This document shows positions 1 to 8,073 of a DNA stretch of 30,000 nucleotides, piece by piece (within the stretch, counting starts at the first letter, position 1; every line of letters begins with the position of its first letter). The notes beneath the pieces are model-generated. The model worked only from the letters and a program-made list of their open reading frames with translations. It was not told the origin of the DNA and ran no database searches. Source of the DNA: Isochrysis galbana (lineage: Eukaryota; Haptophyta; Isochrysidales; Isochrysidaceae); assembly GCA_018136815.1 (NCBI GenBank), contig CM030945.1:1589077-1619076 (forward strand), given 5' to 3'. Made by a program: the position numbers and the translations under genes.

Positions 1-662
1 TACTACGGCTGCTTGGCGCCCCACAGTCTGGCCACCGCCACCTCCTCCGTCTTCCGCCTGCGGCTTCGCACCTGCGCTCGCATCTCCGCCTCCGCTTCTT
101 CTTCAGCTAAGGCGGCATGGCTCGACTCGTAAGTGACGCGGAGCCGCACCATCTTGAGCGCTCGCATCGCTCGCACCTCCGCGGAATCAGGCGAAGAGGG
201 AGGAAGATGGGGAATCCGAATCTGTGTGTCTTGTGCGTCAGTGGCAACACGGGGAGCTGTTCAATTGTAATTGTGAGCGCGTACCTTACACGAATATTCA
301 TGCCTACAGCTTTCAGATGGGCAGGAATACAACACCCCCCGAAACCGGAAACCGATAACGATAACAAAAAGCAGGAACGAGGGGGGGGGCGAGGAGGGGA
401 GTGAGGAGTGAGGGTGGGGCAATGGGTGATGTGTGATGTCGGTCGGAGACCCCAGGCCCAGGGGAAGGGATAGAGTATAGCGTTTAGCAGGGAGTAGTCA
501 CCTTCAAGAATATTTTTTTTGAGCCATGCCGCCTTGGCTGAAGAGCTGAAGAAGAAGAAGAAGCGCAGGCGGAAATCGAGCGCAGGTGCGCGCGAAGCCG
601 CAGGCGGAGGAGGGAGGAGGTGGCGGTGGGCCAAACTGTGGGGCGCCAAGCAGCTATAGTAG
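1..662. mobile_element. Element with long terminal inverted repeats, left end at or before window edge
   Basis: Bases 1-123 and 521-662 are imperfect inverted copies of each other. Both termini read GCTGCTTGGCGCCCCACAGT or close to it, and both inner ends finish at AAGGCGGCATGGCTC. About 400 bp lie between them, with no convincing ORF. Long TIRs without coding capacity are typical of Mutator-like MITEs or foldback elements. The family is not assigned because no target duplication can be checked: the left end lies at the window edge. The right end is near CTATAGTAG at 653-662. The interior carries a family A repeat copy in reverse orientation. Confidence 0.8.
208..345 (-). repeat. Dispersed repeat family A, copy 1 (partial)
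   Basis: Read on the minus strand, this stretch starts GGGGGTGTTGTATTC, passes GGCATGAATATTCGTG and ends at CAGATTCGGATTCC. The same order of blocks occurs at 7013-7235 and 24765-25006 on the plus strand. This copy stops after the GGATTCC block, while the other two continue about 90 bp further. It lies inside the long-TIR element at 1-662, so it was either carried by that element or inserted into it. Confidence 0.8.
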
Positions 663-1826
663 CCTATCCCTATTCCTATCCCCTATTATGTTTGGGAGTG
701 GGAGTGGGAGGGAGTGTGAGTGAGTGTGTGTGAGTGCCACTACCACTACCACTATACACTATACCGCCATTACCATTATATGTTCCTTGCCTCTGCTTGC
801 CTTCTAACTTCTAATTTTCGCAATGACAAACACACAACGCTGGCAATGGCAATGACAACGTAGGCTGTTCGTGGTCTCCGGCTGGGGTTTGTGATCTCCG
901 GCCGAGGCTCGTTCATGGTTCTAGGAGGTATCTTTTTATCATCTTGTGATACTGAGCTAGTGATAGCGTAGCACAAGTGCTAGTACTCTATTTATAGGCA
1001 TCAAGAGTTGCTTTGTGTTTTGATATTTTATTTTCTTCCCGTTTCCCGCAACAGTGGGAGAAGGAAAGCCCCAAAATAAAACGGGGGTGGGGGATGGTGA
1101 ACTAGCTAGCACGACGCCGAAACGAATTCACCTCCCCCGTACCCAAATCAACGCCGAACTAAATGCGAATCAAACCCGAGGCAACGTCATGAGTGTGGGT
1201 GAGTGAGTGTGTGTCCTGAAACCCGACAGGCTCAGCATCACGAGAATCGAGATGGTTTGAAGAGAACCTCGTGGTAGACGGAAAGAGTGTCGTGATTGCA
1301 CTCTCGCAGCTGCATTCGCCGACGAAAAAGAAGTGTGGGAAATGGTGTCGCAACAACACGACTCCAAGGCCCAGCTGGCGGTACAGCAGCGAGGACGAAG
1401 GGAACGGAGGCAAGGAGCAACGATGATATAGACATGGAGAAAGCACCATCGCAAAAGAAAGAAGCGTGTGGCAAGGTAGTTGACAGGCCACCCCGCCCAT
1501 CCAGGTGGGTGCCTAGATGGCATGTAAGCGCCCGCGGCTGGTTGTGAACGGCTTCCGCTCTGGAGGACGGCGCATTTGGACGGGCCTGGGCTAGTCCGAG
1601 CGCCGCCAACCCAAGTAAAAGATGGCGCTACGCGCAGCGGGCGCTCTCTCAGTACCGCCCTCTCGCCCCACTTCTAGTGAGGAGTGTGAGCACGACGCCG
1701 GCGTCCACTTGCAGTTTAACTCGCATGGTGGAAGGCGGTCGTGCTCGATGAGAGGAGAGTCTAGAGGCGCGAGGCCGTCGGGGTACCGGTTGGCCGAAAC
1801 CCGCCTGGCATCATTCGATTGAACGC
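663..1826. other. Intergenic region downstream of the bestrophin gene
   Basis: No supported gene. Bases 688-770 are low complexity (GGGAGT, GTGAGTGTG and CCACTA repeats). The short ORFs at 1159-1609 overlap one another in several frames and show no family resemblance. The last few hundred bases probably include the 3' UTR of the minus-strand bestrophin gene, but no unambiguous polyadenylation signal was seen. Confidence 0.5.
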
Positions 1827-3350
1827 CTAGTTGTCAGTGAGGGCTCGCGCAGCCTCGACCGTTCTCCGCCAGCCGCCCTCACTGAGCTGGGTGGGTGTGA
1901 CGGTACCCACGTAACCGTTTGCGGCAGGCTGAGGCGACGGCATCGCGGGGGGCGCAGGAGAAGGGTACGAAGCGTACTGAGCTGGCATGGCGGCGGGCGC
2001 TGGCATGGCGGCGGGCGCAGGCGCAGACATTTGCTCCGCGAACTCCGGGCCCGGGGGTACCGAGAAAGAAGGGTCGCGCTTTGAGGCAAGGAGCTCGTCA
2101 ATCGTCGCGGCGATGGCGCCATTGCAGAGCGCCTCAAGTGGCAGGATGGAGAAGGGCTCCTCGATCTGGATGCCGATTTCCTCAATGCCGAGGAGGAAGA
2201 AAGCGATGACATCAGTGGCTGGAACGGTGGCCCAGTGGTTCCACGAGTCACCCATCACCGGCCAGATGCCAAAGGGCAAGAAAATGAGGAAGGTGGCGAG
2301 GAAGCGCGACGTGTGACGAGTGTACACGAGCGGGACCGGCGACTTGAAGACGCGTTCACATGCTCCGGTCAAGTCGACGAGGGTCGAGATGGAGGAGTCG
2401 ATCCGCGAGCGGTCGATGGGGTCGACGTTGGCCTTGCGAAGCGCATCGGACATGGCGTTAAGCATGAACATGGGGCGGTTCTTGGCCGCCATGCAGGCGT
2501 CGACCTGCTCGACACTCATGTGACCCATTGACACGAGCTCCATGAGCTCGCTGCGGAAAATGCCGTCGTCCGTCGGGCCGCGGAGAAAGTTGCGGAGCGC
2601 CTTGGCGAAGGCAGCCGTGTTGGCAGCAAGGCAGTCCTTGAGCGTCTCGTCCTGGGGAGTGTTAGGGAAGAAGACGTTGGCCTGGCGTACGACATTGCGG
2701 CAGTTATTGACGACGCCGCCCCACAAAGTGCGCGCCTCGTTCCAGCGGGAGTAGGCCGTGTTGGTGCGGAACACAAGCAGCAGCGAGAGCGCCGGCATGC
2801 CGATGCTGAATGCAAAGTTAGGCAGTGCCACCGACTTGATGGTGTGCAGAATAGGCATGGTGTGCAGCATCGACTCATGGAAGACGCCGTCAAAGTCTTG
2901 ATAGCCCACGAGGGCCATGTTGATGAGGACGCAGAACACGGCAGTGGCGGTGATGAAACCCAGCTCCATGCCGAGCGCCTTGCCAACACCACTGTCGCCA
3001 ATCGAGCGCAAGTTCCTGATGAAACGCTCGGACGAGCGGTGCTTGACCCACTCGTCGTGCATGTAGACAGTGCGCCGGTACTTGCGTGATTCCTCGGAGT
3101 ACTGGGATCCGGTGAGCTTATACCAGCTGCCGAACTCGCTCACCGGTTCCTTGTACTCGAGCTCCTCCTCCTCAGGCTCATCGCAGAGCTCGTCGACGCA
3201 AGGCGAATGGATAATATTGTCACGCGAGTCGATCTCGGCCATACGGAGGGGGCTGAGGCCGAGGCGAGAGGCACGGGAGAGAAGACCGTGCGGAGCCGGC
3301 ACGTGCGGCCCGAGAAGTGCCAACGGTACGAGGGGCGTCACGAGCAGCAT
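1827..3350 (-). CDS. Bestrophin-like (UPF0187) chloride/anion channel, probably plastid-targeted
   Basis: This is a single-exon protein of 507 residues. Bestrophins form pentameric anion channels, and plant and algal members (VCCN1 type) sit in the thylakoid membrane and balance proton motive force. The family signature FRTNTAYSRWNEAR lies near residues 194-207. The acidic GIEEIGIQIEEPF segment near 388-400 matches the conserved cluster after the last membrane helix. Hydrophobic segments lie at about 127-149, 165-193, 346-364 and 378-392. The start at 3350 was chosen over the longer open frame (to 3917) because the extension is a translation of G/C tracts. From this Met there is a hydrophobic stretch (LLVTPLVPLALLG) followed by an Arg/Ser-rich stretch before the acidic N-domain, as in bipartite secondary-plastid presequences. 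The C-terminus has an Ala/Pro/Met-rich repeat (about 441-475). Family assignment is firm; plastid targeting is inference. Confidence 0.93.
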   Translation of the reverse strand: MLLVTPLVPLALLGPHVPAPHGLLSRASRLGLSPLRMAEIDSRDNIIHSPCVDELCDEPEEEELEYKEPVSEFGSWYKLTGSQYSEESRKYRRTVYMHDEWVKHRSSERFIRNLRSIGDSGVGKALGMELGFITATAVFCVLINMALVGYQDFDGVFHESMLHTMPILHTIKSVALPNFAFSIGMPALSLLLVFRTNTAYSRWNEARTLWGGVVNNCRNVVRQANVFFPNTPQDETLKDCLAANTAAFAKALRNFLRGPTDDGIFRSELMELVSMGHMSVEQVDACMAAKNRPMFMLNAMSDALRKANVDPIDRSRIDSSISTLVDLTGACERVFKSPVPLVYTRHTSRFLATFLIFLPFGIWPVMGDSWNHWATVPATDVIAFFLLGIEEIGIQIEEPFSILPLEALCNGAIAATIDELLASKRDPSFSVPPGPEFAEQMSAPAPAAMPAPAAMPAQYASYPSPAPPAMPSPQPAANGYVGTVTPTQLSEGGWRRTVEAARALTDN

Positions 3351-4060
3351 GGGGGCGGAAGGGGGAGCCGGCCTCTCGTCTCCCTTTCTCTCTCCTCCTC
3401 GGCAGCAGGCGCTTGTGCGGAGCGGTGCGCCGGAGGATGGGGTGGAGGGGTGAGAAACGAGGCGAGGAGACAGAAAAAAAGTCGGCTGGTGCTGAGGACT
3501 GGTGGGGGGGAGGGCGGACGCGGTGGAGCCTGGGCGAGGGAGGGAGAAGGGGAGGGAAGGGGAAGGGGCGGGGCGGGGCGATCTCGAGGCGTTCTGCGGC
3601 GGGGGGGCGGCGGCGGGGGGGGGGGGGCGGCGGGGGGGGGGGTGGCGCGGGGGGAGGGGGCGCGAGGGCGGCGGCGGCGGGGCGGGAGCCGCGCGGGGGG
3701 AGATGGATGCCGAGGGCAAGAGCGGCTTCGAGCGTCTGGTCGAAGAAAGAGCCGCCCGCCCCCCCCCCCTCCCGCCCCCCCCCCCGCGCCCGCCGCCGCC
3801 CCCCCCTCCCCCCCCCCCCCCCCGCGGCGCGCGCCACCGTTCGCGCGCCGGGGGGCGGGGGGGTGGGAGAAGCGAAGGCTGCGAAAAAAAAAGGGGGGGG
3901 GAGGGCGGGGGTTGCACCTTTCCGAGGTCTCTGATCCCCTTCCCCCCCCCCCCCCCCCCCCCCCCCCCCGCCTCCCCCTCGGCCTCTTCCCCCCCCCCCC
4001 CCCCCGCCTCCCCCTCGCCCCCCCCCCCCCCCCGCGCGCCCCCCTGCGCCGCGAGCGCCC
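3351..4060. repeat. Strand-switching G-tract/C-tract region upstream of the bestrophin gene
   Basis: From about 3450 to 3715 the plus strand is G-rich, with several runs of 7-10 G around 3601-3660. Bases 3755-3825 are almost pure C, 3845-3910 are G/A-rich, and 3935-4035 are C-rich with one C run of about 30. The long open frames here, all Gly/Arg or Pro/Arg, are composition artefacts. The block sits at the 5' side of the minus-strand bestrophin gene and so includes its likely promoter and 5' UTR. Tracts of this kind can form quadruplex, i-motif or triplex structures. Tract lengths may carry sequencing error. Confidence 0.75.
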
Positions 4061-4342
4061 GCCCCCCGCGTCCCCTTCCGCGTGCTCTCCCGCGCGCGCG
4101 GCGGCTCCAGAGCCCCCGAGCCCGGGCGCTTCGAAGTCGACTTCTTTACCGTCAGAGTTTTCTTGTTGTGTGGGCTCAGCGACTCGACGGCCGCGGAGCA
4201 CGGCTGACTATGAGCCTGGAGTTTTGTAGTAGAAGGGACTCATAGTCCCCATGTGCCTTGGTGTCCTCCGATCTCGTCCCCTCGTTGCATCGCTAAGACC
4301 ATGCTACACCTAGCCCTAATCTCGCTACTCGGTATGCGGTTG

Positions 4343-4484
4343 GAAAAAAAATCTTCTTAAAAATCTCCGCTACTCGTGCGGCGTGAGGCAATGTGCTTGT
4401 GGTCCCCTCCCTTCTACCCAACCTTAACCCCTAACAACCCCCTCCCCCTTTCCCAGTTCCCTCTTTAGCGGAGAAGCTGGTTCT
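4343..4484 (+). repeat. Repeat family C, copy 1
   Basis: The unit starts with an A run followed by TCTTCTTAAAAATCTCCGCT, runs through GAGGCAATGTGCTTGTGG and CCTTAACCCCTAACAACCCC, and ends CTCTTTAGCGGAGAAGCTGG. A close copy lies at 5009-5149 and a diverged one at 24168-24365. TCTCCGCTA near the start and TAGCGGAGA near the end are inverted relative to each other, so the unit can pair its own ends. Confidence 0.85.
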
Positions 4485-4902
4485 GGCCACATGGAGCATG
4501 GAGGTGCTGTTGGCGTTGCCCTCGTCGGATGATGCCCTTCGCGGTGCAGGAGCATGTGGTGGTGCTCGACGACGAAGGAGACTCGCATTGACTTTGATGT
4601 ACTTGTGCACCTTATACACCGAGGAGTAGTACTTGATGCGCACCTTCTGCTCGCCCGGCAGCACGCCGATCATTGAGTCCACATCCAAATCCACATCGAC
4701 GACCTCGGCCAGGCCCAAGTGCTCGTGCTCAACAGTGTCGCCCACACGAAACGCCGTCTCCGTCTCGTCGTGCTCGTTCGCTACGCGCTACGCGCCGCGG
4801 CTCTTGCCTGCCGCCATCAGTGGCGGAGCGCACAATGGACGCGAGCAACTCGTCCACGTCGCTGCTGCTCTCACTGTCGTCGTAGTCAACGATGCGCCGC
4901 AT
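4431..4902 (-). pseudogene. Frameshifted small ORF with a CarD/Tudor-like segment, between two family C repeats
   Basis: On the minus strand an ATG at 4902 opens an acidic, Ser-rich peptide (MRRIVDYDDSESSSDVDELL). It leaves frame near a duplicated GCGTAGC motif at about 4780-4800. The neighbouring frame continues with a protein-like stretch (FRVGDTVEHEHLG, then EVVDVDLDVDSMIGVLPG, then VRIKYYSSVYKVHKYIKV) down to 4431. The VGD-VEH pattern recalls small beta-barrel domains such as CarD, Tudor or KOW, but no family is recognised. No plausible intron repairs the shift; the only candidate would be 27 nt. The tail overlaps family C copy 1. It may be a broken host gene or a retroelement ORF fragment. 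Confidence 0.5.
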
Positions 4903-5008
4903 GTCGGCGGCGCGTCGGCGCGGCAGGAGAGGAGGGGTGGGGGTGCTGAGCGAATCGACCTGGCCCTCTGTCTTTCTTTAGCTCTTTGGCGTCGTTCTTT
5001 ATTTAACA

Positions 5009-5205
5009 TAAAAAAAACTTCTTAAAAATCTCCGCTACGTGTGCGACATGAGGCAGTGTGCTTGTGGACCTCCCTACCGCCCACCCTTAACCCCTAACAA
5101 CCCCCTTCCCCTTCCCCAGTTCCCTCTTTAGCGGAGAAGCTGGTTCCGGGGAGACCGCGCGCGCTGCTTCGGCCAGGGGTTGGAGAGAAGGGGGCGGGAG
5201 ACTAT
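5009..5205 (+). repeat. Repeat family C, copy 2
   Basis: This direct repeat of 4343-4484 begins at an A run followed by CTTCTTAAAAATCTCCGCTA and has the same end (TTAGCGGAGAAGCTGGTTCC) at about 5149. It then continues GACCGCGCGCGCTGCTTCGG to about 5205, a stretch also present after the diverged copy at 24168-24365. The full unit is therefore probably about 200 bp and copy 1 is truncated. Confidence 0.85.
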
Positions 5206-5289
5206 GGCTTCTCCTTTGCTCCGGCTCGGCTTGAATTTCCTTCTCTTATATCTCCTAGCGTCCCTCTTGCTTTCCGTTGGGGTCTCTAT

Positions 5290-6479
5290 TAAGAGAGGTT
5301 AAACTACTCTAGGCGATGTTGCGCATATCCAGACCTCCCGCCGCCTGCCGGAGGTCTTCCGATATTTCTAGGTTGAAGTCTTTATCCACCGCGTAGAGAG
5401 GGCTTATCATTTTCTTAATATGTTTGTTGCTCGGGGCGTGTAGCCCCATATTTTCTCGTTGTTTCTTTCTTTAGTCGCTGAAAGAATCCGACTTTCGCCG
5501 TTACTAGTAAGTGGTATCTCGCAAGGATCGCTCTTAAGATCGACTTAGCGGACCTCCCGTCCGCGTTGATTGCCGCCATCTGGGCTTTCCTAGCATCTGC
5601 TACCGCGTCAACTTCCCTTTGGGCGTACGTTCGTCGTCTGCGAAGCTCCACCGCTTTCGCGAGGAGGATCGAGGATACTTTCCTTTTAGATTCCGTCCAC
5701 ATCAAGAGTTTGCCCCTAGCGTCTTCTCCCGGGGGGGCCGTATATAGTCGTCTCCAGAGGAGGTTAATCATCTCTCGCGTATCCGGGTCTTCCAACACCT
5801 CCAGCGGTATCTTGGCTTCTATCTCCGTCGTCCGTCTAGGCGGGGCTATTGCGAACGTCGCAACCACCGGGTGGTGATCCGATGCCGCCATGCCCGTGAA
5901 TAGTTTGAGGTCTATGTATGCTTTATACCATCTCCACGTGGAGAAGTATTCCGCCGCGTATACGCGGTCTATCCTAGTGTAGGTCTGGTGCCCGCATCTC
6001 GTGTATTGGTCTTTAAGGCTCGGATTGACTAACAATTGAATGTCCGTGAGGCCGTGCGTGGCGAGCGCCCTCACAAGGGCTCTGCCTCCCGAATTCGCGT
6101 AAGGGGCCGCCCCCGCGCTAGACCTGGTATCTCTATTAACGTTCTCTACGCAATTAAAGTCGCCCGCTAAGATAGTGTGGGGAGGTATTTCTGACGTCGC
6201 GTGCAGTAGTTTAATTTCGTCTTTTCGTTTATTTGGTTGTGCGTTAAGATATATGGATGAGAAAGCTACCGTTTCATGTCCGATTCTAGCTTTAACTACT
6301 ATCAGCCTCCCCGGGATTACTGTCGACCAAGATTCTACTACCACATCGCTCCTGTCCTTTCTTATAGCTACCGCCACTCCGCAACCGGGGTCGCCCCTAG
6401 ACGCGGGAGATTGAAACCAGTCCCAACCCAGGGACCGGGCCAAATTGCGCACCCTTAGGTAACACAAAATACACCCCAC
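5290..6479 (-). pseudogene. Non-LTR retrotransposon (LINE) ORF2 remnant: AP-type endonuclease domain
   Basis: The minus-strand frame 5415-6479 encodes about 354 residues of an exonuclease-endonuclease-phosphatase (EEP) domain, the nicking enzyme of non-LTR retrotransposons. Visible motifs are PGRLIVVKA (about 56-64), ILAGDFN (103-109), YTRIDRVY (167-174) and SDHHPVVATF (200-209). The first residue is a GTG codon and the preceding TGA cuts off the N-terminal part that should hold the catalytic Asn and Glu. After the stop at 5415 a shifted frame continues as a protein-like stretch (ISPLYAVDKDF) to about 5295. No reverse transcriptase follows. The copy is truncated at both ends and inactive. Confidence 0.88.
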
Positions 6480-6488
6480 TCAAAATCC

Positions 6489-6830
6489 TTGAGAGGAAGC
6501 GGTAGCGCTGAAGGCACACTGAGCCCATTGGGCCCTAGAGAAACACGACCAAACAAAAGACTAACCTCGTCTCCCTCCACGGCCACACAGGTGGCCCTAC
6601 TCGACGAAGACCTCGAGCCCGAGCCCGAGGAAGAGGCCGAGTTCCCAGACTCTCACAAAATCATCATCACCTTCACGGCGTACGAGAAGGGCCACAAGGC
6701 TAAAGACGAAGAGACCTTGAGCGCCATTGTTGCGCATCTCAACAAACTCGAAGGCGTCGACCTGGACCTGGAACCTGACTTTTTGTCTAAGAGCGCCTCC
6801 AGCGCAACTGTCCGAGCAGAACTCCTGTAA
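6489..6830 (+). pseudogene. Retroelement ORF1-like fragment, copy 1
   Basis: An open frame of 113 codons. Residues about 57-105 contain IIITFTAYEKG, AIVAHLNKLEGVDLDLEPDF and LSKSAS. A clearly homologous stretch is read on the minus strand at 12440-12724. The preceding part is acidic and Pro/Glu-rich. The fragment lies head to head with the LINE endonuclease remnant, starting only 10 bp from it, which suggests one rearranged insertion. No named domain is recognised. The first Met may not be a real start, since a possible acceptor (CACACAG before GTGGCC) lies at about 6590. Confidence 0.55.
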
Positions 6831-6857
6831 AAGGGAGAAAGTGGCAGGATGTGACGT

Positions 6858-6896
6858 ACAAAATCGGAAGCCGCCGCGCTAAGCTGCCGATTTTGT
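6858..6896. other. Stem-loop with 10-bp perfect stem
   Basis: ACAAAATCGG at 6858-6867 pairs with CCGATTTTGT at 6887-6896 across a 19-nt GC-rich loop. It lies just after the stop of the ORF1-like fragment. A role as an RNA 3' structure of the element is possible but not shown. Confidence 0.6.
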
Positions 6897-7012
6897 GCTC
6901 AACAAATGGATCCTTGGGTTACGTTCTTCTCCAGTTTCTTCATTCTCCGCATACGTCTTGACGTAGTCTTCTGTCTCAGGCTCGACATCGGGAGACGTCT
7001 CGATTTGAGTCG

Positions 7013-7235
7013 GGGGGTGTTGTATTCAGGCCTTTTGGCATGAATATTTCGGCACGAGTACGAGCCTTCCTCGCGATATACCGCCTTCTATGTTCGCCGT
7101 GGTCGCGCAAGGCGTGCAGATTCGGATTCTCCCTGGGCTCAAGTCCTGGTTCGCCGATTTTCGTCTCGAAATTCGAGGATTTGAGTTTTATTTTTACCGT
7201 TACGGTAATTGTCCACGCGTTTAAGGTAAGAAATG
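7013..7235 (+). repeat. Dispersed repeat family A, copy 2
   Basis: The copy starts GGGGGGTGTTGTATTC and passes GGCATGAATATTTCGG, CAGATTCGGATTCTCC, GTCTCGAAATTCG and ATTTTTACCGTTACGG. It ends GCGTTTAAGGTAAGAAATG. It shares block order and spacing with 24765-25006, and its first half with 208-345 in reverse. The part after the GGATTC block is AT-richer than the surroundings. No poly-A tail or terminal repeat was seen, so the element class is unknown. Confidence 0.82.
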
Positions 7236-7249
7236 CAGGTAACAGAACT

Positions 7250-7376
7250 GGGCCCCTCTGCATTCCCTTCCCCCCCCCTCTGCATTCCCTTCCCCCCCCT
7301 CTGCATTCCCTTCCCCCCCCCTCCGTCGTTCCCCCCCTTCCGCCGTCCCCCCCCCCCTCCGTCGTTCCCCCTCCCC
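7250..7376 (+). repeat. C-rich minisatellite
   Basis: Three near-perfect units of about 22 bp (CTCTGCATTCCCTTCCCCCC) run from about 7254 to 7320. Degenerate CCTCCGTCGTTCCC and CCTTCCGCCGTCCC units follow. Translations of it are Pro-rich and not coding. Confidence 0.85.
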
Positions 7377-8073
7377 CTCTCCGCGCCCGGACCCCACGCT
7401 CTGAACCAGGCCACAGGTAGCGCACCGTGGCCGGACCCCGGAAACCGAAGAAAAAGGAAAGAAGGGGGGCAGGGGAAGAGGTGGAGGGAGGGAAATTAAG
7501 GGCGGTGTGGATAGCGAAGGGGAGTCCCTTAACTAGTAGGTGTGTAGCCCTGAATCTTCAGAAGTGTGTGTGTGTGTGTTTTTCCAGAGCTCGGGCAGGT
7601 TTAGTCATGGTCACGAGTCCTGTATGCTTGGCGACCAAGGGAAAGGGAAAGGGAGGGTCAGAGCGATGGGGATGGGGCCTAGCCACGACAGGCCGGGGCG
7701 TGCGTTCCTGACCCAACCCTTAGGACTTAGGAAGGGTCTAGGCAGGTATGGCGAGGCCCCCCTCCTTGCCAACCAAGTGGCATAGCAGGGGGGTGGGAGG
7801 TTCCGCCCCTCCCATCAGGGGGGGCGGGAGAGGGGAGAGGGGGGAGGGAGCGTGCCCTCCCCCATGCCAACCAAGTATAAACTTAGTTGAACTCGGAATC
7901 TTCACATTACACCTATGCAGAATTGGGGATTTTCATGCACGTATACAACAACCTCACAACATAAAGGTGCACATGGCAAGCTAAAGGTTGGGACAAGTTC
8001 AAGTTGGCAGCAGGCAAGCCCCATCGCAGATGTGCACGCGTACGATGATACCCGCTGAAAGTGCGCTTTGATA
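7377..8073. other. Intergenic region 3' of the GT77 gene
   Basis: No gene is supported. It holds a short GT run (about 7564-7580), GGGAAA repeats near 7640, and a G-rich stretch at 7780-7850. That stretch leads into CCCATGCCAACCAAG and TATAAACTTAGTTGAAC at about 7860-7890. The latter motif recurs inside the hAT-type MITE (12047-12066) and inverted at about 16733-16755. The 3' UTR of the minus-strand glycosyltransferase should lie next to 8073. Confidence 0.5.

Noticed and set aside
1159..1609. Three overlapping minus-strand ORFs of 113-123 codons
   Set aside because: They run in different frames over the same DNA with no domains and no splice-supported extension.
3351..3917. N-terminal extension of the bestrophin frame to 696 residues
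   Set aside because: The extra 189 residues are Pro/Gly/Arg/Ser runs from G/C tracts. The Met at 3350 is followed by a presequence-like stretch and the conserved domain.
3207..4245. Long Gly/Arg- and Pro/Arg-rich ORFs on both strands (205-340 codons)
   Set aside because: They are all produced by homopolymer-rich DNA, overlap each other and the bestrophin gene, and have no domain.
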